This document shows positions 1 to 5,989 of a stretch of DNA of 6,232 bases, one piece after another (within the stretch, counting starts at the first letter, position 1; each line of letters starts with the position of its first letter). The notes below the pieces were generated by a model. That model was not told where the DNA came from. It saw only the letters and a program-made list of their open reading frames with translations, and did no database searches. The stretch is from Thermomicrobiaceae bacterium (GTDB lineage: Bacteria > Chloroflexota > Chloroflexia > Thermomicrobiales > Thermomicrobiaceae). The position numbers were made by a program, and so were the translations under genes. The stretch spans positions 1 to 6,232 of the forward strand of contig SLFF01000403.1 in the NCBI GenBank assembly GCA_007124395.1, given 5' to 3'.

Positions 1-2373
1 ATATCCCGCACCAACGGCCTCCCGAGTGTCGGTATCGCCGTGACCAAGACACAGGATGGCAATACGGTCTCTGTCGGTAACGATGTGATCGACACGCTCG
101 AAGAGATCGAAGCGACGTTGCCAGAGGGCGTTCAGATCGATGTCATTCTCGATCAGAGCGTCTTTATCGAGGAAGCGATCTCTGGATTGTCCCGGGATGC
201 GCTGATTGGTGCGGCTGGTGCCGTTCTGGCCGTCTGGGTGCTGCTGTTGAGCTTCCGGAGTGCGATTATCGCCGGTGTCTCGATTCCATTGTCGGTGTTG
301 TTCGCGATCATGGTCCTCTACTTCCAGGGCTTCACGTTGAACATCCTGACGCTGGGTGGTCTGGCGATCGCAATCGGCCGGGTCGTCGATGACTCGATTG
401 TCGTGCTGGAGAATGTCTACAGGCATATCCAGGAAGGAGATGATCTCGATAGAGCCATTGTCAGCGGTGCCAGGGAGATCGCGGTTCCCGTTATCGGCTC
501 TACGCTAACCGCGATCGGTGTCTTCGTGCCGCTGATCTTCGCTAGCGGTATAGCCGGGGTTCTGTTCCGTCCGTTTGCGCTAACGGTGACGATCGCGCTG
601 ATCGCATCCACGGTCGTCGCCCTTACGATCGTTCCGGTGATTGCCAAGTTCTGGATTGGACGATCAGTTCTCGGTACGCAGCCAAAAGAAGAACGGGATA
701 CGTTCCTGCAGCGGATCTATACCCCGGCGCTGCGCTGGTCGTTGACGTATCGATTCACGACGTTGGCAATCGCGCTAGTACTGTTTGTTGGCAGTCTCGG
801 CTTGCTGGCGATCGTTCCGACAACGCTCCTTCCCGAAGAAGGCGACCCGGAGTTCGGGGTCGGTGTTTCCCCGCCACCTGGTGTGGGGACGACTGAGGAG
901 ATCATCGAGCTGGCGATTGCTGGTGAAGAGGTCATCGAGAGCCTTCCGAACATCGACACGTACAACACGAGTGTCACGCTCGGTGGTGGTGACGACGTGT
1001 TCTCGCTGGGACGGGCGCTGACCGGCGGCGGGACCCGTGGGGTCGACTATTTCATCCAGGTCGACGAAGACGCCGATGTTCCAGCGTTGCGGGAAGAGGT
1101 TCGCGAGGGACTTGAATCCCTGGGCGATGATCTGCAGGTCTCGCTTCAGGGTGGCGGAGATCAATCGCAGAGCCAGCTGCAGGTGTCGGTCATCGGTGAC
1201 GACAACGACGAAGTGCGTGAGATCGCGGCTGAGCTCCTGGTCTTGCTGCAGGATATCGACGGCCTTGAGGAACTGACCAGCGCCGCCGCAGCTGAGCAGG
1301 ATGAGATCATCATCGATGTTGATCCTGATGCGGCGATGGGCGCCGGTGTCTCAGCCGCTCAGGTGTCTCAGCAGGTCCGTCAGTTGTTGGTGGGTGAGGA
1401 CGTTACGTCGGTTCGCCTCGACGATGAGCGACAGGAGATGTCGGTCATCCTGACCGCGGATGTCGAAGCGCTGGACACGATCGAAGAACTCGGTTCGCTG
1501 CTGGTCGGAGTTGGCGAACGGTCTGTTCAACTCAGCGAAATCGCCGAGATTCGTGAAGAATCCGGCCCGGCGCAGATCACGCGACAGGATCAGCGGGTCG
1601 CCGGAATCGTTCAGGGGCAGATCAGTGGCCGTGAGACCGGCGAAGTGCAGAGCGATATCGACGATCTCATCGCCCAACTGGACCTGCCAGACGGTGTCAG
1701 CGTCGAATATGGCGGCGCGATCCAGCAGTTCGACGAAGGTTTCGAACAACTGCTGATTGGTATCGCTGCGGCGATCGTCATCGTCTACGTCATCATGGTG
1801 ATCGTCATGGGGTCGCTGGTCTACCCGTTCATCATCATGTTCACGCTCCCGTTGACGGCAATTGGTGCACTGGGGGCACTGGCCGTAACCGGGCGTCCAC
1901 TCAGCCTTGCGGCGCTGTTTGGTCTATTGATGCTGGTCGGTATCGTGGTGGCGAACGGGATCGTGCTGATCGACTTCATCAACCAGTTGCGCGCTCGGAA
2001 GATGTCGCTCTTCGATGCGTTGCTGGAAGGTGGTCGGCTCCGGGTCCGTCCGGTCCTGATGACGGCAATCTCCACGATTCTGGCCCTGCTGCCGATGTCT
2101 CTGGGCCTCACTGAAGGAGCCGAGATCGCTGCAGATCTTTCGATCGTAGTGATCGGTGGGCTGATCAGTGCCACCCTGCTGACGCTGGTTGTTGTGCCGG
2201 TGATCTACAGCGTTATCGAGTCGGCTCGATTCCGCCTGGTGGGTGGTGACGATAGTGGCAATGGCGGCGGCGGAAACGGTGACGGTGATGATTCACCGTC
2301 GCCTGCCGACTGCGATTCCTCACCCCGAATGAAGCCAGCTTCCCCGATTCCGCCGCTGAAGCGGTTAGAATAG
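1..2373 (+). CDS. RND-family efflux transporter, C-terminal part (5' end outside window)
   Basis: This is a proton-driven exporter of the inner (or only) membrane, AcrB/SwrC superfamily. Reading frame 1 is open from the first base, so the gene begins upstream; 790 codons are present. By comparison with AcrB (about 1,050 residues) roughly the first 280 residues are missing, including TM1 and most of the first periplasmic loop. What remains is the end of that loop, TM2-TM6 (about codons 65-220), TM7 (about 240-265), the second large extracytoplasmic loop (about 270-590) and TM8-TM12 (about 595-745). The TM4 proton-relay pair is intact: VVDDS, Asp codons 130-131 (388-393). The TM10 lysine of AcrB is replaced by Ala in VVANGIVL (codon 651, 1951-1953), as I recall for the SwrC/YerP branch. 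The protein ends in a Gly/Asp/Ser-rich tail (from 2242). The substrate cannot be told, and no adaptor or outer-membrane partner gene lies in the window. The family is certain; the subgroup is inferred. Confidence 0.93.
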   Translation: MSRTNGLPSVGIAVTKTQDGNTVSVGNDVIDTLEEIEATLPEGVQIDVILDQSVFIEEAISGLSRDALIGAAGAVLAVWVLLLSFRSAIIAGVSIPLSVLFAIMVLYFQGFTLNILTLGGLAIAIGRVVDDSIVVLENVYRHIQEGDDLDRAIVSGAREIAVPVIGSTLTAIGVFVPLIFASGIAGVLFRPFALTVTIALIASTVVALTIVPVIAKFWIGRSVLGTQPKEERDTFLQRIYTPALRWSLTYRFTTLAIALVLFVGSLGLLAIVPTTLLPEEGDPEFGVGVSPPPGVGTTEEIIELAIAGEEVIESLPNIDTYNTSVTLGGGDDVFSLGRALTGGGTRGVDYFIQVDEDADVPALREEVREGLESLGDDLQVSLQGGGDQSQSQLQVSVIGDDNDEVREIAAELLVLLQDIDGLEELTSAAAAEQDEIIIDVDPDAAMGAGVSAAQVSQQVRQLLVGEDVTSVRLDDERQEMSVILTADVEALDTIEELGSLLVGVGERSVQLSEIAEIREESGPAQITRQDQRVAGIVQGQISGRETGEVQSDIDDLIAQLDLPDGVSVEYGGAIQQFDEGFEQLLIGIAAAIVIVYVIMVIVMGSLVYPFIIMFTLPLTAIGALGALAVTGRPLSLAALFGLLMLVGIVVANGIVLIDFINQLRARKMSLFDALLEGGRLRVRPVLMTAISTILALLPMSLGLTEGAEIAADLSIVVIGGLISATLLTLVVVPVIYSVIESARFRLVGGDDSGNGGGGNGDGDDSPSPADCDSSPRMKPASPIPPLKRLE
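2366..2371 (+). promoter_or_regulatory. Possible -10 element (TAGAAT) for the threonine-synthase-family gene
   Basis: TAGAAT differs from the TATAAT consensus at one base and lies at the very end of the RND gene, its last T being the first base of the TAG stop. It would start a transcript near 2378, about 35 bases before the GTG start. I could not find a convincing -35 box 16-18 bases upstream. The gene could equally be read through from the RND gene. Confidence 0.3.
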
Positions 2374-2381
2374 CGGCAACG

Positions 2382-2391
2382 GAGAATTCTC
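2382..2391. promoter_or_regulatory. 10-bp perfect palindrome in the leader, possible operator
   Basis: GAGAATTCTC reads the same on both strands. It begins 10 bases after the TAGAAT element at 2366-2371, just past the predicted transcription start, where a repressor site could sit. A 10-bp palindrome is short enough to occur by chance, so only its position makes it worth recording. Confidence 0.2.
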
Positions 2392-2401
2392 GACATTGGG
2401 G

Positions 2402-2408
2402 AAGGGGA
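2402..2408 (+). promoter_or_regulatory. Ribosome binding site deciding the GTG start at 2413
   Basis: The purine run AAGGGGA ends four bases before the GTG at 2413. This supports GTG as the start and places the zinc-ribbon cysteines close to the N-terminus, as expected for the family. Confidence 0.6.
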
Positions 2409-2412
2409 CCAG

Positions 2413-3642
2413 GTGAAGAGCCAGATCACGCACCTCGAATGCACCTACTGTGGGGAGACGTATGATCATCGCCAGCTGATGACCACGTGTCCGGCCTGCG
2501 GGAAAGTGTTGTACGCGCGCTACGATCTGCAGGCGGCGAAGGCGACGATGACGAAAGAAGCGCTGAAGGATCGTCCGTGGAACCTCTGGCGTTATTCCGA
2601 GATCATGCCGGTCGAAGATCCCGCTCATGCGGTGACGCTCGGTGAGGGTGGGACGCCGCTGCATGAGGCTCCAAAGCTTGGGGCTGACTTCGGCTACGAT
2701 CGTCTGCTGATCAAGGACGAAGCACTCAACCCAACTGGAAGCTTCAAGGCACGCGGTCTCGGCGCTGCCGTGGCCCGGGCAAGTGAACTGGGTGCAAAAA
2801 CCGTGGCAATGCCATCTGCCGGAAACGCGGCCGCGGCAATGACTGCCTACGCCGCCCGGATGGATATCCAGGGAATCGTCGCGATGCCAGTCGACGCACC
2901 GGAGGTCATGAAGGCTGAGTGTCACATGTACGGCGCTCACGTGCTGCTGGTCAAAGGGTTGATCAACGACTGTGGCGCGTTGATTCGTCGCGGCGCAGAC
3001 ATTCATGGCTGGTTCGACTGCTCCACGCTGAAGGAACCCTATCGTCAGGAAGGCAAGAAGACGATGGGGCTCGAGATCGCCGAGCAACTCGGCTGGCGAA
3101 TGCCCGACGCGATGATTTACCCCACAGGTGGTGGTACTGGCATCGTCGGGATGTGGAAAGCGTTCGACGAGCTGGAGCAGATGGGTTTGATCGGCTCCAA
3201 GCGGCCGAAGATGATCTCTGTTCAGGCCGAGAATTGCGCGCCGATTGTTCGAGCGTTCGAAAAGGGAGAACGACACGCGGAACTCTGGGAAGGCGCCTCG
3301 ACCGTCGCCCCGGGTATGCGAGTCCCGGTGGCAATTGGCGACTACCTGATTCTGGATGCAATCCGCGAGAGCGGCGGCACGGCGATCGCTATCTCTGACG
3401 ACGAGATACTTCAGGGCGTCGACATGCTGGCTAAGCGCGAAGGTTTCTTCGCCTCGCCAGAGGTCGGCTCTGTGGTGATCGCTGCGAAGAAGCTGCGTGA
3501 ATCAGGATTTCTCAAGGCAGACGATGAGACCGTCATCTTCTCATGCGGAAGTGGCCTGATGCACACCGATCTAGTCCATGGCGACTTTCCGGTGCTGGAG
3601 AAGGATGCCCCGGATCCGGGCGAGTACATCCGGTCAGCCTAA
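2413..3642 (+). CDS. thrC: Threonine synthase-family PLP enzyme with N-terminal zinc ribbon
   Basis: This is a 409-residue cytoplasmic fold-type II PLP enzyme. Threonine synthase turns O-phosphohomoserine into threonine plus phosphate, the last step of threonine synthesis. An N-terminal zinc ribbon is formed by CTYC (Cys10, Cys13) and CPAC (Cys26, Cys29). Then come GEGGTPL (77-83), the Schiff-base lysine in NPTGSFKARG (Lys112), SAGNAA (135-140), the glycine-rich PLP-phosphate loop PTGGGTG (237-243) and SCGSGL (377-382), whose Ser377 should face the pyridine nitrogen. Length and domain order fit the threonine synthase family. However, SFKDRG, STGN, GNAGN and TGNGLK of a typical enzyme such as B. 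subtilis ThrC are all altered here, partly toward threonine/serine dehydratases. The family is secure, but the exact substrate is not. The start is GTG with a good ribosome site. No other threonine-pathway gene is adjacent. The stop overlaps that of fpg. Confidence 0.85.
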   Translation: MKSQITHLECTYCGETYDHRQLMTTCPACGKVLYARYDLQAAKATMTKEALKDRPWNLWRYSEIMPVEDPAHAVTLGEGGTPLHEAPKLGADFGYDRLLIKDEALNPTGSFKARGLGAAVARASELGAKTVAMPSAGNAAAAMTAYAARMDIQGIVAMPVDAPEVMKAECHMYGAHVLLVKGLINDCGALIRRGADIHGWFDCSTLKEPYRQEGKKTMGLEIAEQLGWRMPDAMIYPTGGGTGIVGMWKAFDELEQMGLIGSKRPKMISVQAENCAPIVRAFEKGERHAELWEGASTVAPGMRVPVAIGDYLILDAIRESGGTAIAISDDEILQGVDMLAKREGFFASPEVGSVVIAAKKLRESGFLKADDETVIFSCGSGLMHTDLVHGDFPVLEKDAPDPGEYIRSA

Positions 3643-4466
3643 ATCGGCTGGCATGTCGGGCAGATCTTGGTTCCACGCTGACCGATGAGTTCCCGGACGA
3701 TCGGTGTTCCACAGCGATGACAGGGATCGTCCGCCGATCTTGAATAGATCTGCAGCCGGGAGAGATTCTCTCCCGGCTCTCCATTTCCATCTCGATAGTC
3801 CCGAAGAGTCGTCCCACGGTGCTCCAGCGCACTGCTCAGCACCAGGCGGATTTCTGCCAGCAGGCGCTCACACTCGTCTGCGGCCAGATCACAGGACCGG
3901 CGTCTTGGATGAATCCCCGCGCGGTAGAGCGCTTCGTCTGCATAGATGTTGCCGACGCCCGCCAGAAACTGCTGATCCAGCAGCAGTGGTTTCAGGATTC
4001 GCTTCCGTCCCTGGAGCATCGTGGTGAATTGCTCTGAGGTGAGTTCCGGTTCGAGCGGTTCGGGTCCGATCGATTGATCGAAGATGGCGTACTGATTCCC
4101 GGTCAGGAGCGACCACCGGCCGAATTTCCGGACATCCCGGTATCGGACCTGTTTACCATTCTCCAGATCGAGCCAGAGATGAACATGGACGTCGGCCGGG
4201 ACCACCGGATCGATGATCGACACTTCACCGGTCATCCGTAGATGGATGGTCACGACATCGCCTGTTGATAGATGCAGCAGGATGAACTTGCCCCGTCGAC
4301 CGACGCCGGAGATCTGGCTCTTGATGAGCCGTTCGCGAAACTCGTCCACCTCTGGCGTAGCGACGCATCGCTGATATACCCCGACGTGGACGCCGGCGAT
4401 CGTGCGCCCGGCCAGATGGGGCTGAAGCGTTCTTCTGACTGTCTCGACTTCCGGAAGTTCGGGCAT
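3639..4466 (-). CDS. mutM: Formamidopyrimidine-DNA glycosylase (Fpg/MutM)
   Basis: This is a 275-residue bifunctional base-excision repair enzyme. It removes 8-oxoguanine and formamidopyrimidines opposite cytosine and nicks the abasic site by beta/delta elimination. The ATG at 4466 is chosen because processed Pro2 is the catalytic nucleophile: the protein then begins MPELPEVETVRR, with Glu3 also in place. A purine-rich ribosome site (GGAGGGG, 4476-4470) lies just upstream; a longer in-frame start at 4577 would bury Pro2 and overlap the HIT gene. Other landmarks are Lys60 (GRRGK), Met78 (LRMTG) and Arg113/Phe115 in DVRKFG, which match the E. coli intercalating triad, Asn173 in GVGNIYADEAL, and a C-terminal zinc finger with Cys249, Cys252, Cys269 and Cys272 and Arg264 in GQRGT. 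No key residue is missing. It is divergent from the HIT gene and convergent with the PLP-enzyme gene. The region coding for residues around 230-239 contains a perfect inverted repeat. Confidence 0.97.
   Translation of the reverse strand: MPELPEVETVRRTLQPHLAGRTIAGVHVGVYQRCVATPEVDEFRERLIKSQISGVGRRGKFILLHLSTGDVVTIHLRMTGEVSIIDPVVPADVHVHLWLDLENGKQVRYRDVRKFGRWSLLTGNQYAIFDQSIGPEPLEPELTSEQFTTMLQGRKRILKPLLLDQQFLAGVGNIYADEALYRAGIHPRRRSCDLAADECERLLAEIRLVLSSALEHRGTTLRDYRDGNGEPGENLSRLQIYSRSADDPCHRCGTPIVRELIGQRGTKICPTCQPI
3754..3778. repeat. Perfect 12+12 inverted repeat inside fpg; possible hairpin/terminator
   Basis: The arms AGCCGGGAGAGA (3754-3765) and TCTCTCCCGGCT (3767-3778) are exact reverse complements around one base. 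As RNA this would fold as about ten base pairs, mostly G-C, closing a five-base loop. It lies 112 bases past the stop of the convergent PLP-enzyme gene and within the last 40 codons of fpg. No real T-run follows on either strand (CTCCATTTCC on +, CTGCAGATCTATTC on -), so it is not a textbook intrinsic terminator. The inverted repeat is seen directly; its role is unknown. Confidence 0.55.
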
Positions 4467-4544
4467 TTTCCCCTCCGCGTTTGCTAGGGTAGAGTATAGA
4501 GTCTGAGGGATGGAGAATGCCGAGAGAATGCGGAAGGAAAGACG
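4467..4544. promoter_or_regulatory. Divergent promoter region between fpg and the HIT gene
   Basis: These 78 bases separate two genes reading outward, so both promoters should be here or run into the coding ends. On the + strand TAGAGT occurs twice (4490-4495 and 4497-4502), overlapping an upstream TAGGGT (4485-4490). On the - strand the same stretch gives TATACT (4498-4493), one base from the -10 consensus. No good -35 is visible for either direction. Ribosome sites flank the region: GGAGGGG for fpg (4476-4470, -) and AAGGAAA for the HIT gene (4534-4540, +). The overlap of the two candidate -10 boxes suggests the two promoters may compete. Confidence 0.4.
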
Positions 4545-4889
4545 ATGGACGAGTGCATCTTTTGCAAGATTGCTCAAGGGGATATGCCAGCCGATACGGT
4601 CTATCAGGATGAGCGGGTGACGGCATTTCGCGATGTCTCACCACAGGCAAAGACGCATGTTCTGGTGATACCGAATGTTCACTATGATTCGTTGAATGAG
4701 GCATCTGCTGACGAATCAGATCTCCTGGCACACACACTCAGGATCTGTGCGATGGTTGCGCGGGATGAGGGGATCGACGAGTCAGGGTATCGGATGCTAA
4801 CCAACATCGGAGAAGAAGGCGGGCAGAGCGTGGCTCATCTGCATTTTCATGTGATGGGTGGGCAGGAACTGACTGGCAAACTCGCCTGA
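4545..4889 (+). CDS. HIT-family (histidine triad) nucleotide hydrolase, HINT-like
   Basis: This is a 114-residue cytoplasmic protein of the HINT branch, whose members hydrolyse nucleoside phosphoramidates and related AMP conjugates as homodimers. The signature is AHLHFHVMGG with His98, His100 and His102; His100 corresponds to the catalytic nucleophile. The N-terminal CIFCKI (Cys4, Cys7) is the usual zinc-type pair of bacterial HIT proteins, and THVLVIP (37-43) is the conserved strand carrying His38. The C-terminus is LTGKLA and lacks the WPPG ending common in many HINT proteins. ATG at 4545 is preceded by AAGGAAA at 4534-4540. Composition is somewhat lower in GC than neighbours: three 60-base blocks from 4621 gave about 52%, against 62% for one block of the PLP-enzyme gene. 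It stands alone, divergent from fpg. The family is certain; the physiological substrate is unknown. Confidence 0.95.
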   Translation: MDECIFCKIAQGDMPADTVYQDERVTAFRDVSPQAKTHVLVIPNVHYDSLNEASADESDLLAHTLRICAMVARDEGIDESGYRMLTNIGEEGGQSVAHLHFHVMGGQELTGKLA

Positions 4890-4920
4890 ATCGGCTATCG
4901 TGCAGGCGGACGATTCCGGG

Positions 4921-4926
4921 TAGAAT
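4921..4926 (+). promoter_or_regulatory. Possible -10 element (TAGAAT) for the membrane protein gene
   Basis: This is the same TAGAAT hexamer as at 2366-2371, again followed by AG, in the 99-base gap after the HIT gene. It would start a transcript near 4933 with a leader of about 55 bases. The -35 position (about 4898-4903, TCGTGC) is a poor match. The gap also holds a weak inverted repeat, GAATCG at 4888-4893 and CGATTC at 4911-4916, with a 17-base loop. Confidence 0.3.
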
Positions 4927-4935
4927 AGTTTGCAG

Positions 4936-4945
4936 CCACGCGTGG
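4936..4945. promoter_or_regulatory. 10-bp perfect palindrome, possible operator
   Basis: CCACGCGTGG is a perfect palindrome lying 9 bases after the TAGAAT element, at the start of the predicted leader of the membrane protein gene. Its position suits an operator bound by a dimeric repressor. There is only one copy in the window and no regulator gene nearby, so the role is a guess. Confidence 0.25.
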
Positions 4946-4988
4946 TGACCAATCGGCGATGAATGTCTACCAATGAACAGAGGGACCG

Positions 4989-5729
4989 GTGCTCTACGAC
5001 TTTCTTGCGGGAAACCTGCCGATTTCGCTTGTCATTCTTGCAGCTGTCGGGGGATGGGCCTATCGGAACCGGTCTTCGATTTCACTGGCGATGAACGATC
5101 CGCAACGTCACTGGGCAATCGTGGCCAGGGTTGCGGTCTTTTCAACGGCACTGTTCTTCGTCTGGGTCACCGCGCTGGACAACTGGCGTCAATTGCTCGG
5201 CTATATCGTGGTTACCGGACGGCAATTCGCCGCCGATCCATTCGAAGCGGCCACCACTCCAGACATGCTGCGCTATGTCTCGCTGGCGCTTCTGGCCGTG
5301 TCGGTGATCAGTGTCGCGCTGATGTACGCCCGGCACCTCGGGTCGTATGCGTTTCTGATCATCTGCCTGACGTTCGTTCCGCTGTTCGCGCTGACGTTCA
5401 ACGAGATCCGGATCAGCGCAGACGCGTTCCTTCGGCTTTCAGAGTTCGCGCTGGAGAATCCTTCGCTGCTGGATGCCGGTTCGATTCTGTTCTGGGCTGC
5501 GGGGATGTTCGTGATCATCGCGGCGGTGGTGATGACCGCATACCTGACGTTGTTCGGGCTGGTGGCACTTCCACTGCGGATCATCTACGGAACAACTGTT
5601 GCTCCGAAAAAAGAAGAACTCGCCCAGATCTTCAAGTCTTACGAGCGACGAGCTCGAGAATCCCGGCGTGAAGAGACTGGTGGACATGACGGATCGGGTG
5701 TGAACGGCGATGCCACAGCTCGCTCCTGA
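4989..5729 (+). CDS. Unrecognised integral membrane protein with basic cytoplasmic tail
   Basis: I do not recognise a family for this 246-residue protein. It has about five or six hydrophobic segments: roughly residues 9-24, 43-61, 95-112, 118-137 and a long stretch 163-198 that could be one or two helices. The loop 64-94 and the segment 138-160 are polar. The C-terminal 40 residues are charged (KKEELAQIF, then a run rich in Arg and Glu, ending in Gly/Asp/Ser) and by the positive-inside rule lie in the cytoplasm. No signal peptide cleavage site, nucleotide-binding motif or catalytic motif is visible. The start is GTG at 4989, supported by AGAGGGA at 4979-4985 and by an in-frame stop at 4974 that rules out a longer protein. 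The gene ends 5 bases from the stop of the convergent xseB. Being flanked by DNA-repair and HIT genes says little about function. Confidence 0.8.
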   Translation: MLYDFLAGNLPISLVILAAVGGWAYRNRSSISLAMNDPQRHWAIVARVAVFSTALFFVWVTALDNWRQLLGYIVVTGRQFAADPFEAATTPDMLRYVSLALLAVSVISVALMYARHLGSYAFLIICLTFVPLFALTFNEIRISADAFLRLSEFALENPSLLDAGSILFWAAGMFVIIAAVVMTAYLTLFGLVALPLRIIYGTTVAPKKEELAQIFKSYERRARESRREETGGHDGSGVNGDATARS

Positions 5730-5734
5730 ACGGC

Positions 5735-5989
5735 TTACTCCGCGTCGCTCTGGGTCGCACTGGCTTTCTCAGCAAGGTCGGTAATCCGGAGTTCGGCGCG
5801 ATCGAGCATGGCGTTGCATTGTTCGATGACTTTCATCCCGAACTCGTACTCGACAACCGCCTCTTCCAGGCTCAGCTCACCGGCTTCCAGTCGGACTACT
5901 GATGCTTCCAGCGCCTGAACCAGTTCTTCATAGGATGGGTTCTCCGGTAGCGATCGAGCGGGGTCGTTCTGGTTGGTCTTATCAGGCAT
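5735..5989 (-). CDS. xseB: Exodeoxyribonuclease VII small subunit
   Basis: This 84-residue cytoplasmic subunit joins several copies to one XseA to form exonuclease VII, which cuts single-stranded DNA from both ends into short oligonucleotides. The family signature is clear: SYEELVQALEASVVRLEAGE, then LSLEEAVVEYEFGM and a helix with CNAMLDRAELRI. This gives the expected helical hairpin at about residues 19-73. The length is typical. The N-terminal 18 residues are polar and likely disordered. The ATG at 5989-5987 lies inside the end of xseA, with an 8-base overlap (ATGCCTGA); only a weak purine stretch precedes it, so translation is probably coupled to xseA. It converges on the membrane protein gene with a 5-base gap. 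Confidence 0.95.
   Translation of the reverse strand: MPDKTNQNDPARSLPENPSYEELVQALEASVVRLEAGELSLEEAVVEYEFGMKVIEQCNAMLDRAELRITDLAEKASATQSDAE

Noticed and set aside
2826..2835. Palindrome CGCGGCCGCG within the PLP-enzyme gene
   Set aside because: It is explained by GC-rich codons for the Asn-Ala-Ala run; no positional reason for function.
2365..3276. 303-codon open frame on the - strand opposite the PLP-enzyme gene
   Set aside because: It lies antisense to a well-supported gene, is rich in His, Cys and Arg, has no recognisable motif, and is a typical shadow frame of high-GC coding DNA.
3969..3983. CTGCTG-N3-CAGCAG repeat within fpg
   Set aside because: Short, and accounted for by the Leu-Leu-Asp-Gln-Gln codons.
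4467..4577. Longer fpg start at 4577 giving a 312-residue protein
   Set aside because: It would add residues before the catalytic Pro2 and overlap the HIT gene; the ATG at 4466 has a good ribosome site.
4888..4916. Inverted repeat GAATCG/CGATTC after the HIT gene as a terminator
   Set aside because: The stem is only 6 bp with a 17-base loop and no T-run follows.
4959..4976. Five-codon minigene (ATG to TGA) in the leader of the membrane protein gene, same frame as it
   Set aside because: There is no ribosome site before it and the codons suggest no attenuator-type sensing; most likely chance.
4973..5671. 232-codon + frame overlapping the membrane protein gene, starting at an ATG that overlaps a TGA (ATGA)
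   Set aside because: Its translation is Arg/Cys/Ser-rich with no domain, while the other frame has a clean membrane-segment pattern and a ribosome site; taken as a shadow.
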